The notes: a model not told the origin generated them from the letters alone. A stretch of 54,499 nt of DNA from CAYZXT01 sp964482515 (GCA_964482515.1 CAYZXT010000016.1:1-54499), one strand, 5' to 3'. Positions 24,883 through 33,527 are shown, counted from the first letter of the stretch. Program-made: numbers and translations.

Positions 24883-24911
24883 TTGTCGATAGACGACTGA
24901 AATGGTAGAAT
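24883..24911 (+). promoter_or_regulatory. sigma70-type promoter of the A-type carrier pair
   Basis: TTGTCG (24883-24888), 17 bases, and TAGAAT (24906-24911; five of six) precede ATG 24941. A strong AGGAGGG ribosome site lies between. Confidence 0.65.
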
Positions 24912-24940
24912 ATCGACAGGCAAATCCAGGAGGGATCACA

Positions 24941-25264
24941 ATGTTGACATTGACCGAAAACGCCATTAAAAAGGTGAAAGAATTTTACGAGACGGACCAG
25001 TCCCTTCAGGGGAAACCCCTGCGGGTTTTCGTGGAGAAGGGCGGCTGTTCTGGTTTCCAGTACGGTTTCGCGTTCGACGATAAGAAGGACGGGGATATCG
25101 AACTGCCGGTGACGGAGCTGAAAGTCATCGTGGACCATGAAAGCAGCGAGATGCTGAAGGGGTCCGTCATCGATTATAAGGAAGATTTTTCCGGTTCAGG
25201 CTTCGCCATCACCAACCCGAATGCAAAAAAATCCTGCGGCTGTGGGAATTCGTTCGAAGCTTAA
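24941..25264 (+). CDS. A-type Fe-S cluster carrier (IscA/ErpA/HesB family)
   Basis: The 107-residue protein has the three conserved cysteines of the family: KGGCSGFQYGF (about residue 35) and CGCGNSFEA at the C-terminus. Such proteins accept Fe-S clusters from the scaffold and pass them to target enzymes. It starts at ATG 24941 behind AGGAGGG. The next gene, also an A-type protein, begins in its stop codon. It cannot be assigned to ErpA or IscA by eye. The window has many possible clients (KorAB, QueG). Confidence 0.93.
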   Translation: MLTLTENAIKKVKEFYETDQSLQGKPLRVFVEKGGCSGFQYGFAFDDKKDGDIELPVTELKVIVDHESSEMLKGSVIDYKEDFSGSGFAITNPNAKKSCGCGNSFEA

Positions 25265-25683
25265 TGCCCTGTGCCAGCAATCCCACCAACAATCAGGAAC
25301 TCGCGCCCGCGCCGGAACATCTGGCCGCCAAGGCCGCCGCCGCTCCCGCCCTCATTGAAGTGACGGAGAAGGCCGCGAAGAAAGCCAAGGATCTCATGGC
25401 CAAGCGCGGAATGACGGATGGCGCATTGCGTGTGAAGGTGCTGAACGGCGGTTGTTCCGGCATGTCCTATCACTTGGAACCGACGGCCGAACCGTCCCAG
25501 CCCAGCGACCAGACCATTGAGGCCCACGGGCTGAAGGTTTTCCTCGACGCGAAGAGCCTGCTCTATCTGGTGGGGACGACTTTGGATTATGAGTCGACCT
25601 TGATGAGCCAGCGCTTCGTTTTCAAAAACCCCAACGCCACCGAAACCTGTTCCTGCGGAGAGTCCTTCACCGTTAACGGTTAA
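25264..25683 (+). CDS. second A-type Fe-S cluster carrier, with N-terminal extension
   Basis: The 139-residue protein starts at ATG 25264, sharing one base with the TAA of the first carrier. The conserved cysteines are in NGGCSGMSYHL (about 62) and CSCGESF at the C-terminus. Unlike its neighbour it has a roughly 28-residue Ala/Pro-rich N-terminal extension with an extra Cys (MPCASNPTNN). The two proteins differ enough that a recent duplication is unlikely. A hetero-pair or division of labour is possible. Confidence 0.9.
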   Translation: MPCASNPTNNQELAPAPEHLAAKAAAAPALIEVTEKAAKKAKDLMAKRGMTDGALRVKVLNGGCSGMSYHLEPTAEPSQPSDQTIEAHGLKVFLDAKSLLYLVGTTLDYESTLMSQRFVFKNPNATETCSCGESFTVNG

Positions 25684-25706
25684 GATTTACGGCAAAATAA
25701 AAATAG

Positions 25707-25734
25707 CCACGACCTCAAAGGCCGTGGTTTTTTT
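25707..25734 (+). terminator. intrinsic terminator after the A-type carrier pair
   Basis: A 9-pair stem with one A/C mismatch (CCACGACCT with AGGCCGTGG, loop of three) is followed by seven T residues. It lies 23 bases after the second carrier's stop. Confidence 0.88.
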
Positions 25735-25742
25735 ATTTATGC

Positions 25743-25836
25743 CGTCATTCCGGCGAAAGACGGAATCCATGCTTTAAGATTTCTACAGGATAAAAAATTA
25801 CGTCATGGATCCCGGCTAGAAACATGCCGGATGACG
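25743..25836. repeat. dispersed palindromic repeat, copy A
   Basis: A roughly 94-base element has outer inverted ends CGTCATTCCGGC and GCCGGATGACG and inner GGAATCCATG and CATGGATCC. It lies between two convergent genes, ending ten bases before the rmuC stop. Its right half matches the element at 42332-42403, and its CGTCATTCCGGCG...GGAATCCA theme recurs inside the giant gene at 50821-50890. This type is common as intergenic repeats in many GC-rich genomes. Confidence 0.75.
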
Positions 25837-25845
25837 ACAATAGAA

Positions 25846-26979
25846 TTAAGGAATGAGTTGGGGTTTTGTCGGCAGGGCCGACGGCGTTTCCACCGTTAGG
25901 GAAGGTTTCTCTTCACCGACGAAGCTCAGCTTGTCCTGCAGGCGGACGAGGCGCTTGTCGATGTCCTCGTATTTGCTGTGGGTGTTGGCGATGTGCTTGC
26001 CGAGGGTGTCGAACTCGTCGCGGAACCGGACGAAGTCGCCCTGCAGTCGCGTCAGGTTCTCCAGGATCGCGCGGGCGTTCTCCTCCACCTGGAAGCCTTT
26101 CAACCCGAGGATGATGGCCTGCAGGTAGGCGTAAAAGGAATTCGGCGAGACCGGGATGACGCGCTTGCCCATGGCGTATTCCGTGAGCGTGTTCTCGGCG
26201 TCGTCCTTCACGATGACTTCGTAATAGACGTTCTCCGCCGGGATGTACATGAAAGCGAAGTCGTAGGTGTCCTCGTCCGGCAGGATGTATTTCGAAGCGA
26301 TGGCGTCGATGTGCTTTTTGACGTCGGTAACGAATTTCTTCTTCAGCGCGCGGCGTTCTTCGTCCGAGCCGGCTTCCACGACGCGGCGGAAGTTCTCCAG
26401 GGGGAACTTCGAGTCCACCGGCACGAGCTTGCCGCCGAGGTGGATCACCGCGTCCACGATGTTGCCGGACTTGAAGCCGTGGCCCGTCTTGAAATGTTTT
26501 CCCGGCAGGATTTGGCCGAGGAGGTCGGCCAGAAAGTACTCGCCGAGTCCGCCGCGGATCTTCGGTGCGCGGAGGATTTCCTGCAGGCCGGCGATGTCCT
26601 TGCCGACTTCGAATATCCGTTCCGACGCCTGCCCGAGCTGGCCTAAGCTTTTCTGTACGTCGCCCACCACGCGCGCCGCGTTATCGAGCCGCTCGCCCAC
26701 GGATTTCTGCGACGTGGCCATCTGCTGGGAGACGGATTCCAGCCGCTGGCTCACCTGGTTGGTCAGGTTGCCGAGCTGGTCGTTGACGATCTGGGACTGG
26801 CGGCCGAAGAGGTCGGCGGTCTGGGCGCGCAGGTTTTCCAATTGTTGCTGGAGGAGTTGCAGGGACTGGTCGGCGGGCTGGCGGGACTGGTAGGCTTTAT
26901 AGCTTTGCCAGCTGAAGAACAGCGCGGCGGCGCCGAAGGCGGCGACGAGGATGAGGAGAACGGGAAGAAGGATGTCCAT
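25846..26979 (-). CDS. rmuC: RmuC-family protein
   Basis: The 377-residue product has an N-terminal TM (ILLPVLLILVAAFGAAALFF), a long coiled coil (about 35-130: QLLQQQLENLRAQTADLF, RLESVSQQMATSQKS) and the RmuC nuclease-like core (IRGGLGEYFLADLLGQILP at about 141, VDAVIHLGGKLVPVDSKFP at about 172, FMYIPAENVYYEVI at about 244). RmuC is thought to be a membrane-anchored PD-(D/E)XK nuclease that limits DNA rearrangements. It follows the hypothetical gene by 18 bases on the minus strand and ends next to a dispersed repeat. Confidence 0.92.
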   Translation of the reverse strand: MDILLPVLLILVAAFGAAALFFSWQSYKAYQSRQPADQSLQLLQQQLENLRAQTADLFGRQSQIVNDQLGNLTNQVSQRLESVSQQMATSQKSVGERLDNAARVVGDVQKSLGQLGQASERIFEVGKDIAGLQEILRAPKIRGGLGEYFLADLLGQILPGKHFKTGHGFKSGNIVDAVIHLGGKLVPVDSKFPLENFRRVVEAGSDEERRALKKKFVTDVKKHIDAIASKYILPDEDTYDFAFMYIPAENVYYEVIVKDDAENTLTEYAMGKRVIPVSPNSFYAYLQAIILGLKGFQVEENARAILENLTRLQGDFVRFRDEFDTLGKHIANTHSKYEDIDKRLVRLQDKLSFVGEEKPSLTVETPSALPTKPQLIP

Positions 26980-26997
26980 GGGCAGATGTCCGGGGTG

Positions 26998-27681
26998 CTA
27001 GCGGTCTTGTCCGGCTTTGGCGAATCGCTCGCGCAGGAAATGGATCCATTCCGCCACGTTGTTCCGCAGCCGGAGCGTTTCGCGGAACAGTCGGCTATGT
27101 TCGTTCTCCGGGTAAATGTTGGCCGGCGAGCGGCTCAGGGCGCCGAGGCAGGCGTCGAGGCGGGCCAGCGCGCGGCGGTTGCGCGCGATGTTTCCCTTCA
27201 CGCCGAAAGTTTCATACCCCAACGCATGCCCCGCGGCCAACTCCAGCGGCACCTGGCCGATATGGATGCGGAAAATGTTCGCGGTTTCCTGCCAGATTTT
27301 ATGTTTTTGGCTTTTGAATCGTTTTGAGAGCTTTTTGGCCAGCCTGCGCTCGAACAATTGCTGCGCCCTTTGCAGAAGGCGGGAGGCCTGGGTGAAGACC
27401 GGCAGGGTGTCCGGGGCGGCGCCGTCTTTCCAATAATCGCCGGCCTCGTCGGCGGTCTCAGGCGGGGCGGCCGGTTCGCGGACCGTTTCCGGGTCCATGC
27501 CGAAGCGCCTCAGGACGTAGCGGAAATCCAGGGTCGCGTCCTTGGCCGACGTGTATCGCGGGTAAGCAGAGCGGGTCTCGCTCAACAATTGTTCCTGGGC
27601 CTGGAAGAACCGCTCCCAGTCCTCTTCCTCCCAGGGCTTGTCGAAGTCTATGTCTTTGAAATAATTCTTCTGAGGGTCCAT
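26998..27681 (-). CDS. hypothetical protein
   Basis: The 227-residue soluble protein is taken from ATG 27681 (MDPQKNYFKDIDFDKPWEEE); a TTG at 27735 would add 18 residues of Arg/Pro-rich sequence. No clear ribosome site separates the two choices. It is rich in charged and aromatic residues, has no TM, and has a helical middle (LLQRAQQLFERRLAKKLSKR) and HIGQVPLELAAGHALGYETFG at about 145. I do not recognise the family. It lies between yjbQ and rmuC in the same direction and is probably co-transcribed. Confidence 0.65.
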   Translation of the reverse strand: MDPQKNYFKDIDFDKPWEEEDWERFFQAQEQLLSETRSAYPRYTSAKDATLDFRYVLRRFGMDPETVREPAAPPETADEAGDYWKDGAAPDTLPVFTQASRLLQRAQQLFERRLAKKLSKRFKSQKHKIWQETANIFRIHIGQVPLELAAGHALGYETFGVKGNIARNRRALARLDACLGALSRSPANIYPENEHSRLFRETLRLRNNVAEWIHFLRERFAKAGQDR

Positions 27682-27771
27682 AAATTTGGCGGTTGCCGGC
27701 GGAGGGCGCGTCTCGCGCTCTTCCGACGGACGCAAGCCATATTATAGCACGGCAGGGCTTTTCCGGCTCGG

Positions 27772-28182
27772 TCATTCCCCCAGAATCTTGACCACGACGC
27801 GTTTGCGCCGCTTGCCGTCGAACTCCACGTAAAAGATCTGTTCCCAGGGGCCCAGGTCCAATTTTCCCGCCGTGATCGGGAGCATGGCCTGGTGGTGGAC
27901 AAGGGTCCGCTTCAGGTGGGCGTCGCCGTTGTCTTCTCCGGTCCGGTGGTGGCGGTAATCGGCGACGGGCGCCAGCTTTTCCAGCCAATCGATCAAATCT
28001 GCCTTCAGGCCCTCTTCCTCGTCGTTCACCCATATCGCCGCGGTGATATGCATGGCGGAAACCAGGCAAATCCCTTCGCGCACGCCGCTGGCCTTCACGC
28101 GTTTTTCCAGTTCCGCCGTGATGTTGATCAATTCGCGCCGCTGCGACGTGTTGAACCAAAGGTAATCCGTGAACGCTTTCAT
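27772..28182 (-). CDS. YjbQ-family protein (UPF0047)
   Basis: The 136-residue product matches the small one-domain YjbQ family: CLVSAMHITAAIWVNDEEEG at about 38, NGDAHLKRTLVHHQAMLPIT at about 83 and GPWEQIFYVEFDGKRRKRV near the end. The conserved His and Asp/Glu residues form a probable metal site. Members have been reported to show a weak thiamine-phosphate synthase activity, but the real role is unsettled. The start ATG 28182 overlaps the VanZ-fusion stop by four bases. Confidence 0.92.
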   Translation of the reverse strand: MKAFTDYLWFNTSQRRELINITAELEKRVKASGVREGICLVSAMHITAAIWVNDEEEGLKADLIDWLEKLAPVADYRHHRTGEDNGDAHLKRTLVHHQAMLPITAGKLDLGPWEQIFYVEFDGKRRKRVVVKILGE

Positions 28183-29501
28183 TTTTTGCCCTTCTTTCCC
28201 CGGAAGGCGGACTTGAGGCGCTTCCAAAGCCCTTTCTTCGATTTATCGCGCACCGGGATGTATTTTTCTTCCTTGCCGGACAGTTGATAGGAGATCAATT
28301 CCGTGTTGCGCTTTTCGCCCGACGCCGTGGCCAGGGAGGTCAGTACCTTGCCGACGCCGGGCGCGTAGTAATCCACCTTCCAGGAGGATTCGTTCCCGGA
28401 CGCGTACTCCCGCACTTTGAGGCAATCCCGGAATTCGCCGGCCCGCACCTTCACCGTCGCCAGCCCTTCGATCATGTAGACGAGGTGCGCGTTGGCGCGC
28501 TTCGAGATCCAGCGCGCCCCGCGTTCAAAGGGATACTTGAGGATCACGGTGTACTGTTCTTTTCCGGGGATGGAATATTCCCTCAATTCCAGCGCCCGCT
28601 TGCGGTAGGTCCGGTTGGTGGAAAGTTCCTCGATCAGTTTTTGTCCCGCGTAATAATGGCGGACCATCAACACGGCCGTCGGGTCTCCGTCCGCGGCTTT
28701 GCCCACCATGTCCACGCGGGCGTTCCGGCCCCCGGTGTCCGAGTCGCCCTCGGTCCATTGCCCGCCGCTCACCAGGGGGAAATAGTTGGGCGCGTTCAGG
28801 AGCGCCCACTCGGTCTTGGGTCCCCAGTCGCCGTCGTTGCCGTATTGGTCAAGGAGCCGCTGCAGGATCTGCCGGGCGGAGAGGTCGTCGGAGAGTTTGC
28901 GCGAGGCAATGACGCCGGCGCGGAACAGCGCGCTTGGTTTCCAAAAACCATTGGCGTGGGCGTCTGCGGTCTTCAGATATCCGGCGACGGCCTCCTCGTA
29001 GCGGCCCTTGTGCTCGTCCCATCGGGCGTTCGCGAAACCCGCGGTCCCGCAGCCCGACAGGGGGAAAAGCGCCATCACGAGCAGGCAGGGCATGAGTTTC
29101 CGTCCCATGATCACGGACCAGGCGAACAGATCGGTGCGATGGCGGTATTGCCACCAGGCCGCCAGGAAGACGCCGACGCTGTCGATCAACACGTCCGTCG
29201 CCGCCGGCCCGCGTCCGGGAACAAAGCTTTGATGGAATTCGTCGCTGGCCGCGTAGGCCACGGAGAAAACCACGCTGAACCAAAAAAGCTGTTTCATGGA
29301 AGAGGGTCTGCTTCCGGCCAGGGCCCGCCAGGAGAGCGCGCAGAGGATGGCGTATTCCACGACGTGGGCGATTTTGCGCAGAATGAAATCATAAACGCCC
29401 CATCCCGTGCCCAGGTCCGGAAAGCTCGAGAAATAGTAAATCAAACCGCACCAGCCGGCCCAGGGTCCCCAGAGCCAAGCCAGTTTCAGCGCGCGGTTCA
29501 T
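28179..29501 (-). CDS. VanZ-like membrane domain fused to a lipoprotein-like C-terminal domain
   Basis: The 440-residue reading frame has a full VanZ-like domain at residues 1-120: four TM segments, KIAHVVEYAILCALSWRAL (about 43), SDEFHQSFVPGRGPAATDV (about 86) and IDSVGVFLAAW. At 132-150 comes a second signal-like stretch with a lipobox (PCLLVMALFPLSGCG), then a soluble domain with TPR-like helices and a beta-rich end (EFRDCLKVREYA, YYAPGVGKVLTSL) resembling DUF3108-type envelope proteins. An internal ATG at 29108 (MGRKLMPC) could start a separate lipoprotein, so this is either a true fusion or two overlapping products. It overlaps radC and yjbQ by four bases each. Confidence 0.8.
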   Translation of the reverse strand: MNRALKLAWLWGPWAGWCGLIYYFSSFPDLGTGWGVYDFILRKIAHVVEYAILCALSWRALAGSRPSSMKQLFWFSVVFSVAYAASDEFHQSFVPGRGPAATDVLIDSVGVFLAAWWQYRHRTDLFAWSVIMGRKLMPCLLVMALFPLSGCGTAGFANARWDEHKGRYEEAVAGYLKTADAHANGFWKPSALFRAGVIASRKLSDDLSARQILQRLLDQYGNDGDWGPKTEWALLNAPNYFPLVSGGQWTEGDSDTGGRNARVDMVGKAADGDPTAVLMVRHYYAGQKLIEELSTNRTYRKRALELREYSIPGKEQYTVILKYPFERGARWISKRANAHLVYMIEGLATVKVRAGEFRDCLKVREYASGNESSWKVDYYAPGVGKVLTSLATASGEKRNTELISYQLSGKEEKYIPVRDKSKKGLWKRLKSAFRGKKGKK

Positions 29502-30241
29502 AGGTCCCGGTTCTCCTGAAAACTGTAGTGCAGCGCTTGGGCGATGACGATGTGGTCCAAGACGTCGATCCCCAGGATCCGGCCCGCCTCCGTCAGCTGT
29601 TTCGTCAGGCGCCGGTCTTCCTCGGAAGGGGACGGATCGCCGGACGGATGGTTGTGGACCAAAACCACCGACGCCGCGGAATGGCGCAGGGCGGGCTCGA
29701 AGACTTCCCTCGGATGGACCAGCGTCGCGTTGAGGGTCCCGACGGAAACCGTTTCGCGGTGGAGGAGTTGGTTGCGCGTGTTGAGATAGAGGGCGACGAA
29801 ATGTTCTTTTTTCTGCGCGCGCAGGTCCGAGACCTGGGCGCAGACGTTCTGGGGGGAAGTGATGGCGGGCCTTTTGTCGATCGGCTCGGCGTGACGTCCG
29901 GCCAGTTCCCAGGCGGCTTTGAGCGTGGCGGCGCGGCTGAATCCAACGCCCTTAAGATTTTTCAATTCCCGGAAAGGAAGTTCGTAGAGGCCGCGGCCCG
30001 GATGCCGTTTCAACAGGTCCCGCGCCAGGGCGAGGACGTCCATGTCGCGGTAACCCGTGCGCAGCAGTATCGCCAGCAGTTCTTCGTCTTTCAGGGCGGC
30101 GGGACCGTTCCGCGCCAGGCGCTCCCGCGGTTTTTCCACCGGATGGAGATCATGGAACGTGGACAAAGGGGAACGCCGCTGCGCCGGACGCCAGTCCGCG
30201 GTAAGAGGACTGTCTCGGAAGATGAAATAGTTCGTGTCCAT
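29498..30241 (-). CDS. radC: RadC-family JAB-domain protein (UPF0758)
   Basis: The 247-residue product has an N-terminal helix-hairpin-helix part (LPFRELKNLKGVGFSRAATL at about 90) and the JAB/MPN metalloprotease-like core (ALYLNTRNQLL at about 149, VLVHNHPSGDPSPSEED at about 191, LDHIVIAQALHYSF at the end). The H-x-H...S...D metal site is complete. Despite its name, a repair role is doubtful. A TATAAT -10 box on the minus strand (30258-30263) would put transcription start only about ten bases before ATG 30241; the -35 match is poor. The stop overlaps the VanZ-fusion start. Confidence 0.92.
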   Translation of the reverse strand: MDTNYFIFRDSPLTADWRPAQRRSPLSTFHDLHPVEKPRERLARNGPAALKDEELLAILLRTGYRDMDVLALARDLLKRHPGRGLYELPFRELKNLKGVGFSRAATLKAAWELAGRHAEPIDKRPAITSPQNVCAQVSDLRAQKKEHFVALYLNTRNQLLHRETVSVGTLNATLVHPREVFEPALRHSAASVVLVHNHPSGDPSPSEEDRRLTKQLTEAGRILGIDVLDHIVIAQALHYSFQENRDL

Positions 30242-30327
30242 GGAGATTAGTCTATTGATTATATCTGAAGCCTACAAGAAGGAAAACTGAAGATAGGCGG
30301 GAGAAGGTTTTCCGGGCATGAGCCGGT

Positions 30328-31767
30328 TCAGCGCCTATTCCCGGTTTCCCGTAAAATGACATCGGCCAGGTTTTTGGCGATCAACCTGTTGCCCAGGGGC
30401 GTGCAATGCCCGAAATCCCCTGCGAACATGTCAATGAATATATCGCTCGGCTTGTGCGTTTTGTAGGCGTTTTCGAAATTGGTTTTATTTTCCACGTAAA
30501 TCATCCCTTTTTCGGTCCCGAGTATTTGTTGCAAGGCCGTCACGTCGCGCATCGGATATTGCATGCACACCAGTTTAATGCCTCTATTCAAAATTCGGTC
30601 TCTTAAGTTTTGGTAATTTCGGATTGCACCAAGCGGCAAGTACGATGCCTGCTCGGTTTGGTGCTCCAATGTGTGATGTTGGCGGTAGAGCAAAGACAAC
30701 GCCCCCATTATTCTAGGAACGCTGCCTATCGCTTCGCGCCCTTGAAGAAGGATCTCTTCCGCTTCTTTCATTTCGCCGTTTTTCATGCAAAGCGACGACA
30801 ATTCCAGATATGCCCGCACATTCCGGGGTTCGGCTTTTACCGCACGCTCGTACATAATTTTTTCTTTTTCTCTTTCGCCTCTAGCGCCATAAAGGTATCC
30901 CAGGTTAATATAGGCCCCCGCATTTTGCGGATCGGCTTTTAAGGCTGCTTTATACATATTTTCCGCATTCCCGTTTTCATTGTTTTCAGAATAGAATTCC
31001 CCGAATTCAATAAAGGCCCACCCATCATGTGGGTTGGCCTTTATGCTTTCTTCATGCATCTGCTTTGCTTTGACGCGTTTAGCTTGTTGGCGGTATAGTT
31101 TTGCCAGCTTACGGTACGCTAGCGAATAGTTCGGATCTTTCTTAATCGCAGACCAATACATCTCCTCTGCTTTTTCTTGTTGCTCGTTATCTAGATACAA
31201 ATTGCCGAGACTGGTGTATGCCTGCGCATTTTGAGGATTGGTATTTATCGCAGCCTTATACATTCTTTCCTCGTTTGCAAGATCGCCTTTTTCGCGATAC
31301 GGGTCTCCTGATCTTCTTGTTCGTCTGTTTTTTAACCCTTCCAGGATATACCGTGTCATCTTTCTGACCCTCAAGTTCGCCAAGACCAGGCTCCATTTAG
31401 AGGACATCTTTTCCTGATATACGCCGGGGTTTTTCCAGACCCATTCGCCGTCGTTGATTCCCATCATGACCACGACCATCTGCGGCTGAAAGGACTCTAA
31501 ATAGCCGTCCAGTTGGGACAATATGTTGCCGGTGTATGTTCCGGATCGGCCTTTGTCGATCACTTTAAAATGGTTCCCAAGGCCCGATTGGTTCAGCTCG
31601 TATTCAAGCAGAGGAGGCCATTGGTTCTGGGTCGTCGATTCTCCCAGGCAGAGTATGCGGTAGGCGCCTTTTTCGGAAGCGCGGCGGTTGCGGATGGTTT
31701 GCCCCGCCAGGGAAATGCCGCCGGCGATCCGGAGCCCGAACTCTATGACGAGGAGCGCGAGGACCAT
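30328..31767 (-). CDS. membrane-anchored SGNH-hydrolase with inserted TPR repeats, paralogue 1
   Basis: The product is 479 residues from ATG 31767, with a TM near the start (MVLALLVIEFGLRIAGG). SGNH block I is LCLGESTTQNQWPP (about 40; GES replaces GDS), block III is MMGINDGEW (about 103) and block V is GDFGHCTPLGNRLIAKNL (about 454; DxxH). About six TPR units (roughly 155-345; for example AYTSLGNLYLDNEQQEKAEE) lie between blocks III and V. Its two tandem neighbours have 10-20 residues ahead of the TM, so the true start may be upstream: the frame stays open to an ATA at 31839 that sits six bases after GGAGG. An ester-hydrolase or acyl-transfer role at the outer face of the membrane is likely; the substrate is unknown. 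Confidence 0.82.
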   Translation of the reverse strand: MVLALLVIEFGLRIAGGISLAGQTIRNRRASEKGAYRILCLGESTTQNQWPPLLEYELNQSGLGNHFKVIDKGRSGTYTGNILSQLDGYLESFQPQMVVVMMGINDGEWVWKNPGVYQEKMSSKWSLVLANLRVRKMTRYILEGLKNRRTRRSGDPYREKGDLANEERMYKAAINTNPQNAQAYTSLGNLYLDNEQQEKAEEMYWSAIKKDPNYSLAYRKLAKLYRQQAKRVKAKQMHEESIKANPHDGWAFIEFGEFYSENNENGNAENMYKAALKADPQNAGAYINLGYLYGARGEREKEKIMYERAVKAEPRNVRAYLELSSLCMKNGEMKEAEEILLQGREAIGSVPRIMGALSLLYRQHHTLEHQTEQASYLPLGAIRNYQNLRDRILNRGIKLVCMQYPMRDVTALQQILGTEKGMIYVENKTNFENAYKTHKPSDIFIDMFAGDFGHCTPLGNRLIAKNLADVILRETGNRR

Positions 31768-31839
31768 CCCGGAGAAGGCCAGCGCGATCTTGGAAAACAG
31801 ATGGAAGAGGAAAGTGCGGCGAGGGGAATTAGCTTCTAT

Positions 31840-31907
31840 GGGAAACCTCCGCGAAAGGACGGCGAGATTCCGGGCGATCAGACCGCTTTTGGCGTTCCCC
31901 GTTCTCG
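31840..31907 (-). pseudogene. possible remnant tail of a fourth SGNH-TPR paralogue
   Basis: Upstream of and in frame with paralogue 1, the minus strand reads TGNAKSGLIARNLAVLSRRF. The shared core LIA(K/R)NLA and a preceding GN match the C-termini of the three paralogues (GNRLIAKNLAETILREVF). At DNA level TGATCGCC..GAA.CTCGCCG is kept. The match is short, so this may be chance, but it suggests deletion within a longer tandem array. Confidence 0.35.
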
Positions 31908-32021
31908 CAATACATGTTACCTAAAGCGAAGTAATCCCGCGAGGCGCTCCTCTTTCGCCCGGCAGACCGGTTCTGAAGACTTGAGATGATGAACGAGAGA
32001 TCGGCGGGAGAGAAGGGTAGT

Positions 32022-33527
32022 CTAGCGGACCTTTTTCCCGAAAACCTCCCGCAGAATTGTTTCGGCGAGGTTCTTGGCGATCAACCTGTTGCCGAATTCC
32101 GTGCAATGCCCGAAGTCGCCGGCGAAAAGATCCGTGAACAGATCCATCAGTTCGTGGGATTTGAGAGCGTCCACGAAATTATTTTTGTTTTCGACATAAA
32201 TGATGTCTTTGTCCGTTCCTAGGTAATCTTTGAGCGCCCGCGCGTCCCTCATCGGATATTGCATGCACACCAGCCGAATGCCCCTGTTCAACACTATGTC
32301 TCTCAACTCCTGATAGTTGCGCATCGTTCCTGGTGGCGGGTGGGATGGTCTTGCGAGCTGCTGGCCCGCGAACTCCCGGGCGCTCATGGCGACAAGTCCC
32401 CGCTCGAAGGACTTCTCCTTTTCATCCTGACCGCTCAGCAGTTTCGCCGCTTCGAAATGGGCCCAAGCCTCCGGGCTGGATTCGATTGCCGCACAAGCTT
32501 TCTCCAATTTTTCGCGGTCTCCCGTCTTGCGATAAAGATAACCCAGCTTGATGTACGAATCGGGGTCACCTGGCTCGATCCTGACAGCGGTTTGGTACGC
32601 GGCCTCGGCCCGGCTGTAGTCGCGGACGGCGAAATATATATCGCCCAGGTCTTTATAAAGCCAATGCTGGTTCGGGGCGGCTTTTATGCCTTCCTTGAAA
32701 ATACCCAATGCGATCTCTTTTTCCTCGTAGTCGCTGTATAAAGTCCCCAGGCGGCTGTAGGGCATCTGGGCGCTCGGAACGGCTTTTATTCCTTCCCGGT
32801 AAATCGCCGCCGCTTTATCGCGTTCTCCGTTTTCGCGATACATGTCGCCATACGCGCAATAGGAGAGGGGATTTTGGGGGTCGCTTTTGATCGCCGCACG
32901 GTAGGCGCTCGCGGCTTCTTCCATTTGTCCCATGAGCTGATAGGTCTTCGCCGAGCCGAGATGGGCCTGGGGGTTGGCGGGGGAAGCAGCGGATTTTTTT
33001 GCCGCGGCGCTGGAAGACGGGCGACGCTTGGCCCGGCTGCCGAGACCGTCTTTGATGTATGTCGCGATTTTATTGAGGCGCAGGTTCTGAAAGAAAAGGG
33101 ATATCCGGTGGGACGGGGTGTCCACATAGGCCGTGGGATTTTTCCAAATCCACTTGCCGTCGTTTATGCCCATCATGACCACGACCATATGTGGGTTGAA
33201 TGTGTCCAGATACCCATGCAGCTTAGACAGGATGACGCCCGTGTAGGTGCCGACCGATCCTTTGTCGATCACGGCGAATTGAACGCCGGTCCCGGCACTG
33301 TTCAATTCCCTCTCCAGCAAGGGCGGCCATTGCTCCCAGGTGGTGGATTCTCCCAGACATAGGATGCGGTATTCGCTTTCCGCCGCAACTTGTTTTTGAT
33401 CCTTCACGTCCCGTTTCAAGGATAAAAATAATCCGCCCAACCGGAGCCCCGCCTCCGCCAAAAGGAGAGCGAGCAGGATCCCCAGGAGCGCGAGGCCGAT
33501 TTTGCCTGCCGTGACTTTTCCGGTCAT
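32022..33527 (-). CDS. membrane-anchored SGNH-hydrolase with inserted TPR repeats, paralogue 2
   Basis: The product is 501 residues from ATG 33527, which overlaps the stop of paralogue 3 (ATGA). TM at about 8-30 (GKIGLALLGILLALLLAEAGL), block I LCLGESTTWEQWPP (about 57), block III MMGINDGKWIWKN (about 121), block V GDFGHCTEFGNRLIAKNL (about 470). Between III and V are about five to six TPR units (for example YQLMGQMEEAASAYRAAIK, YKDLGDIYFAVRDYSRAEAA), and the strand before the final helix reads GIRLVCMQYPMRD as in the others. A Ser/Lys-rich linker (about 170-190) separates SGNH and TPR parts. Confidence 0.85.
   Translation of the reverse strand: MTGKVTAGKIGLALLGILLALLLAEAGLRLGGLFLSLKRDVKDQKQVAAESEYRILCLGESTTWEQWPPLLERELNSAGTGVQFAVIDKGSVGTYTGVILSKLHGYLDTFNPHMVVVMMGINDGKWIWKNPTAYVDTPSHRISLFFQNLRLNKIATYIKDGLGSRAKRRPSSSAAAKKSAASPANPQAHLGSAKTYQLMGQMEEAASAYRAAIKSDPQNPLSYCAYGDMYRENGERDKAAAIYREGIKAVPSAQMPYSRLGTLYSDYEEKEIALGIFKEGIKAAPNQHWLYKDLGDIYFAVRDYSRAEAAYQTAVRIEPGDPDSYIKLGYLYRKTGDREKLEKACAAIESSPEAWAHFEAAKLLSGQDEKEKSFERGLVAMSAREFAGQQLARPSHPPPGTMRNYQELRDIVLNRGIRLVCMQYPMRDARALKDYLGTDKDIIYVENKNNFVDALKSHELMDLFTDLFAGDFGHCTEFGNRLIAKNLAETILREVFGKKVR

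Noticed and set aside
25743..25836. Possible CRISPR unit or attachment site
   Set aside because: There is one palindromic copy, no regular spacers and no cas or integrase gene nearby.
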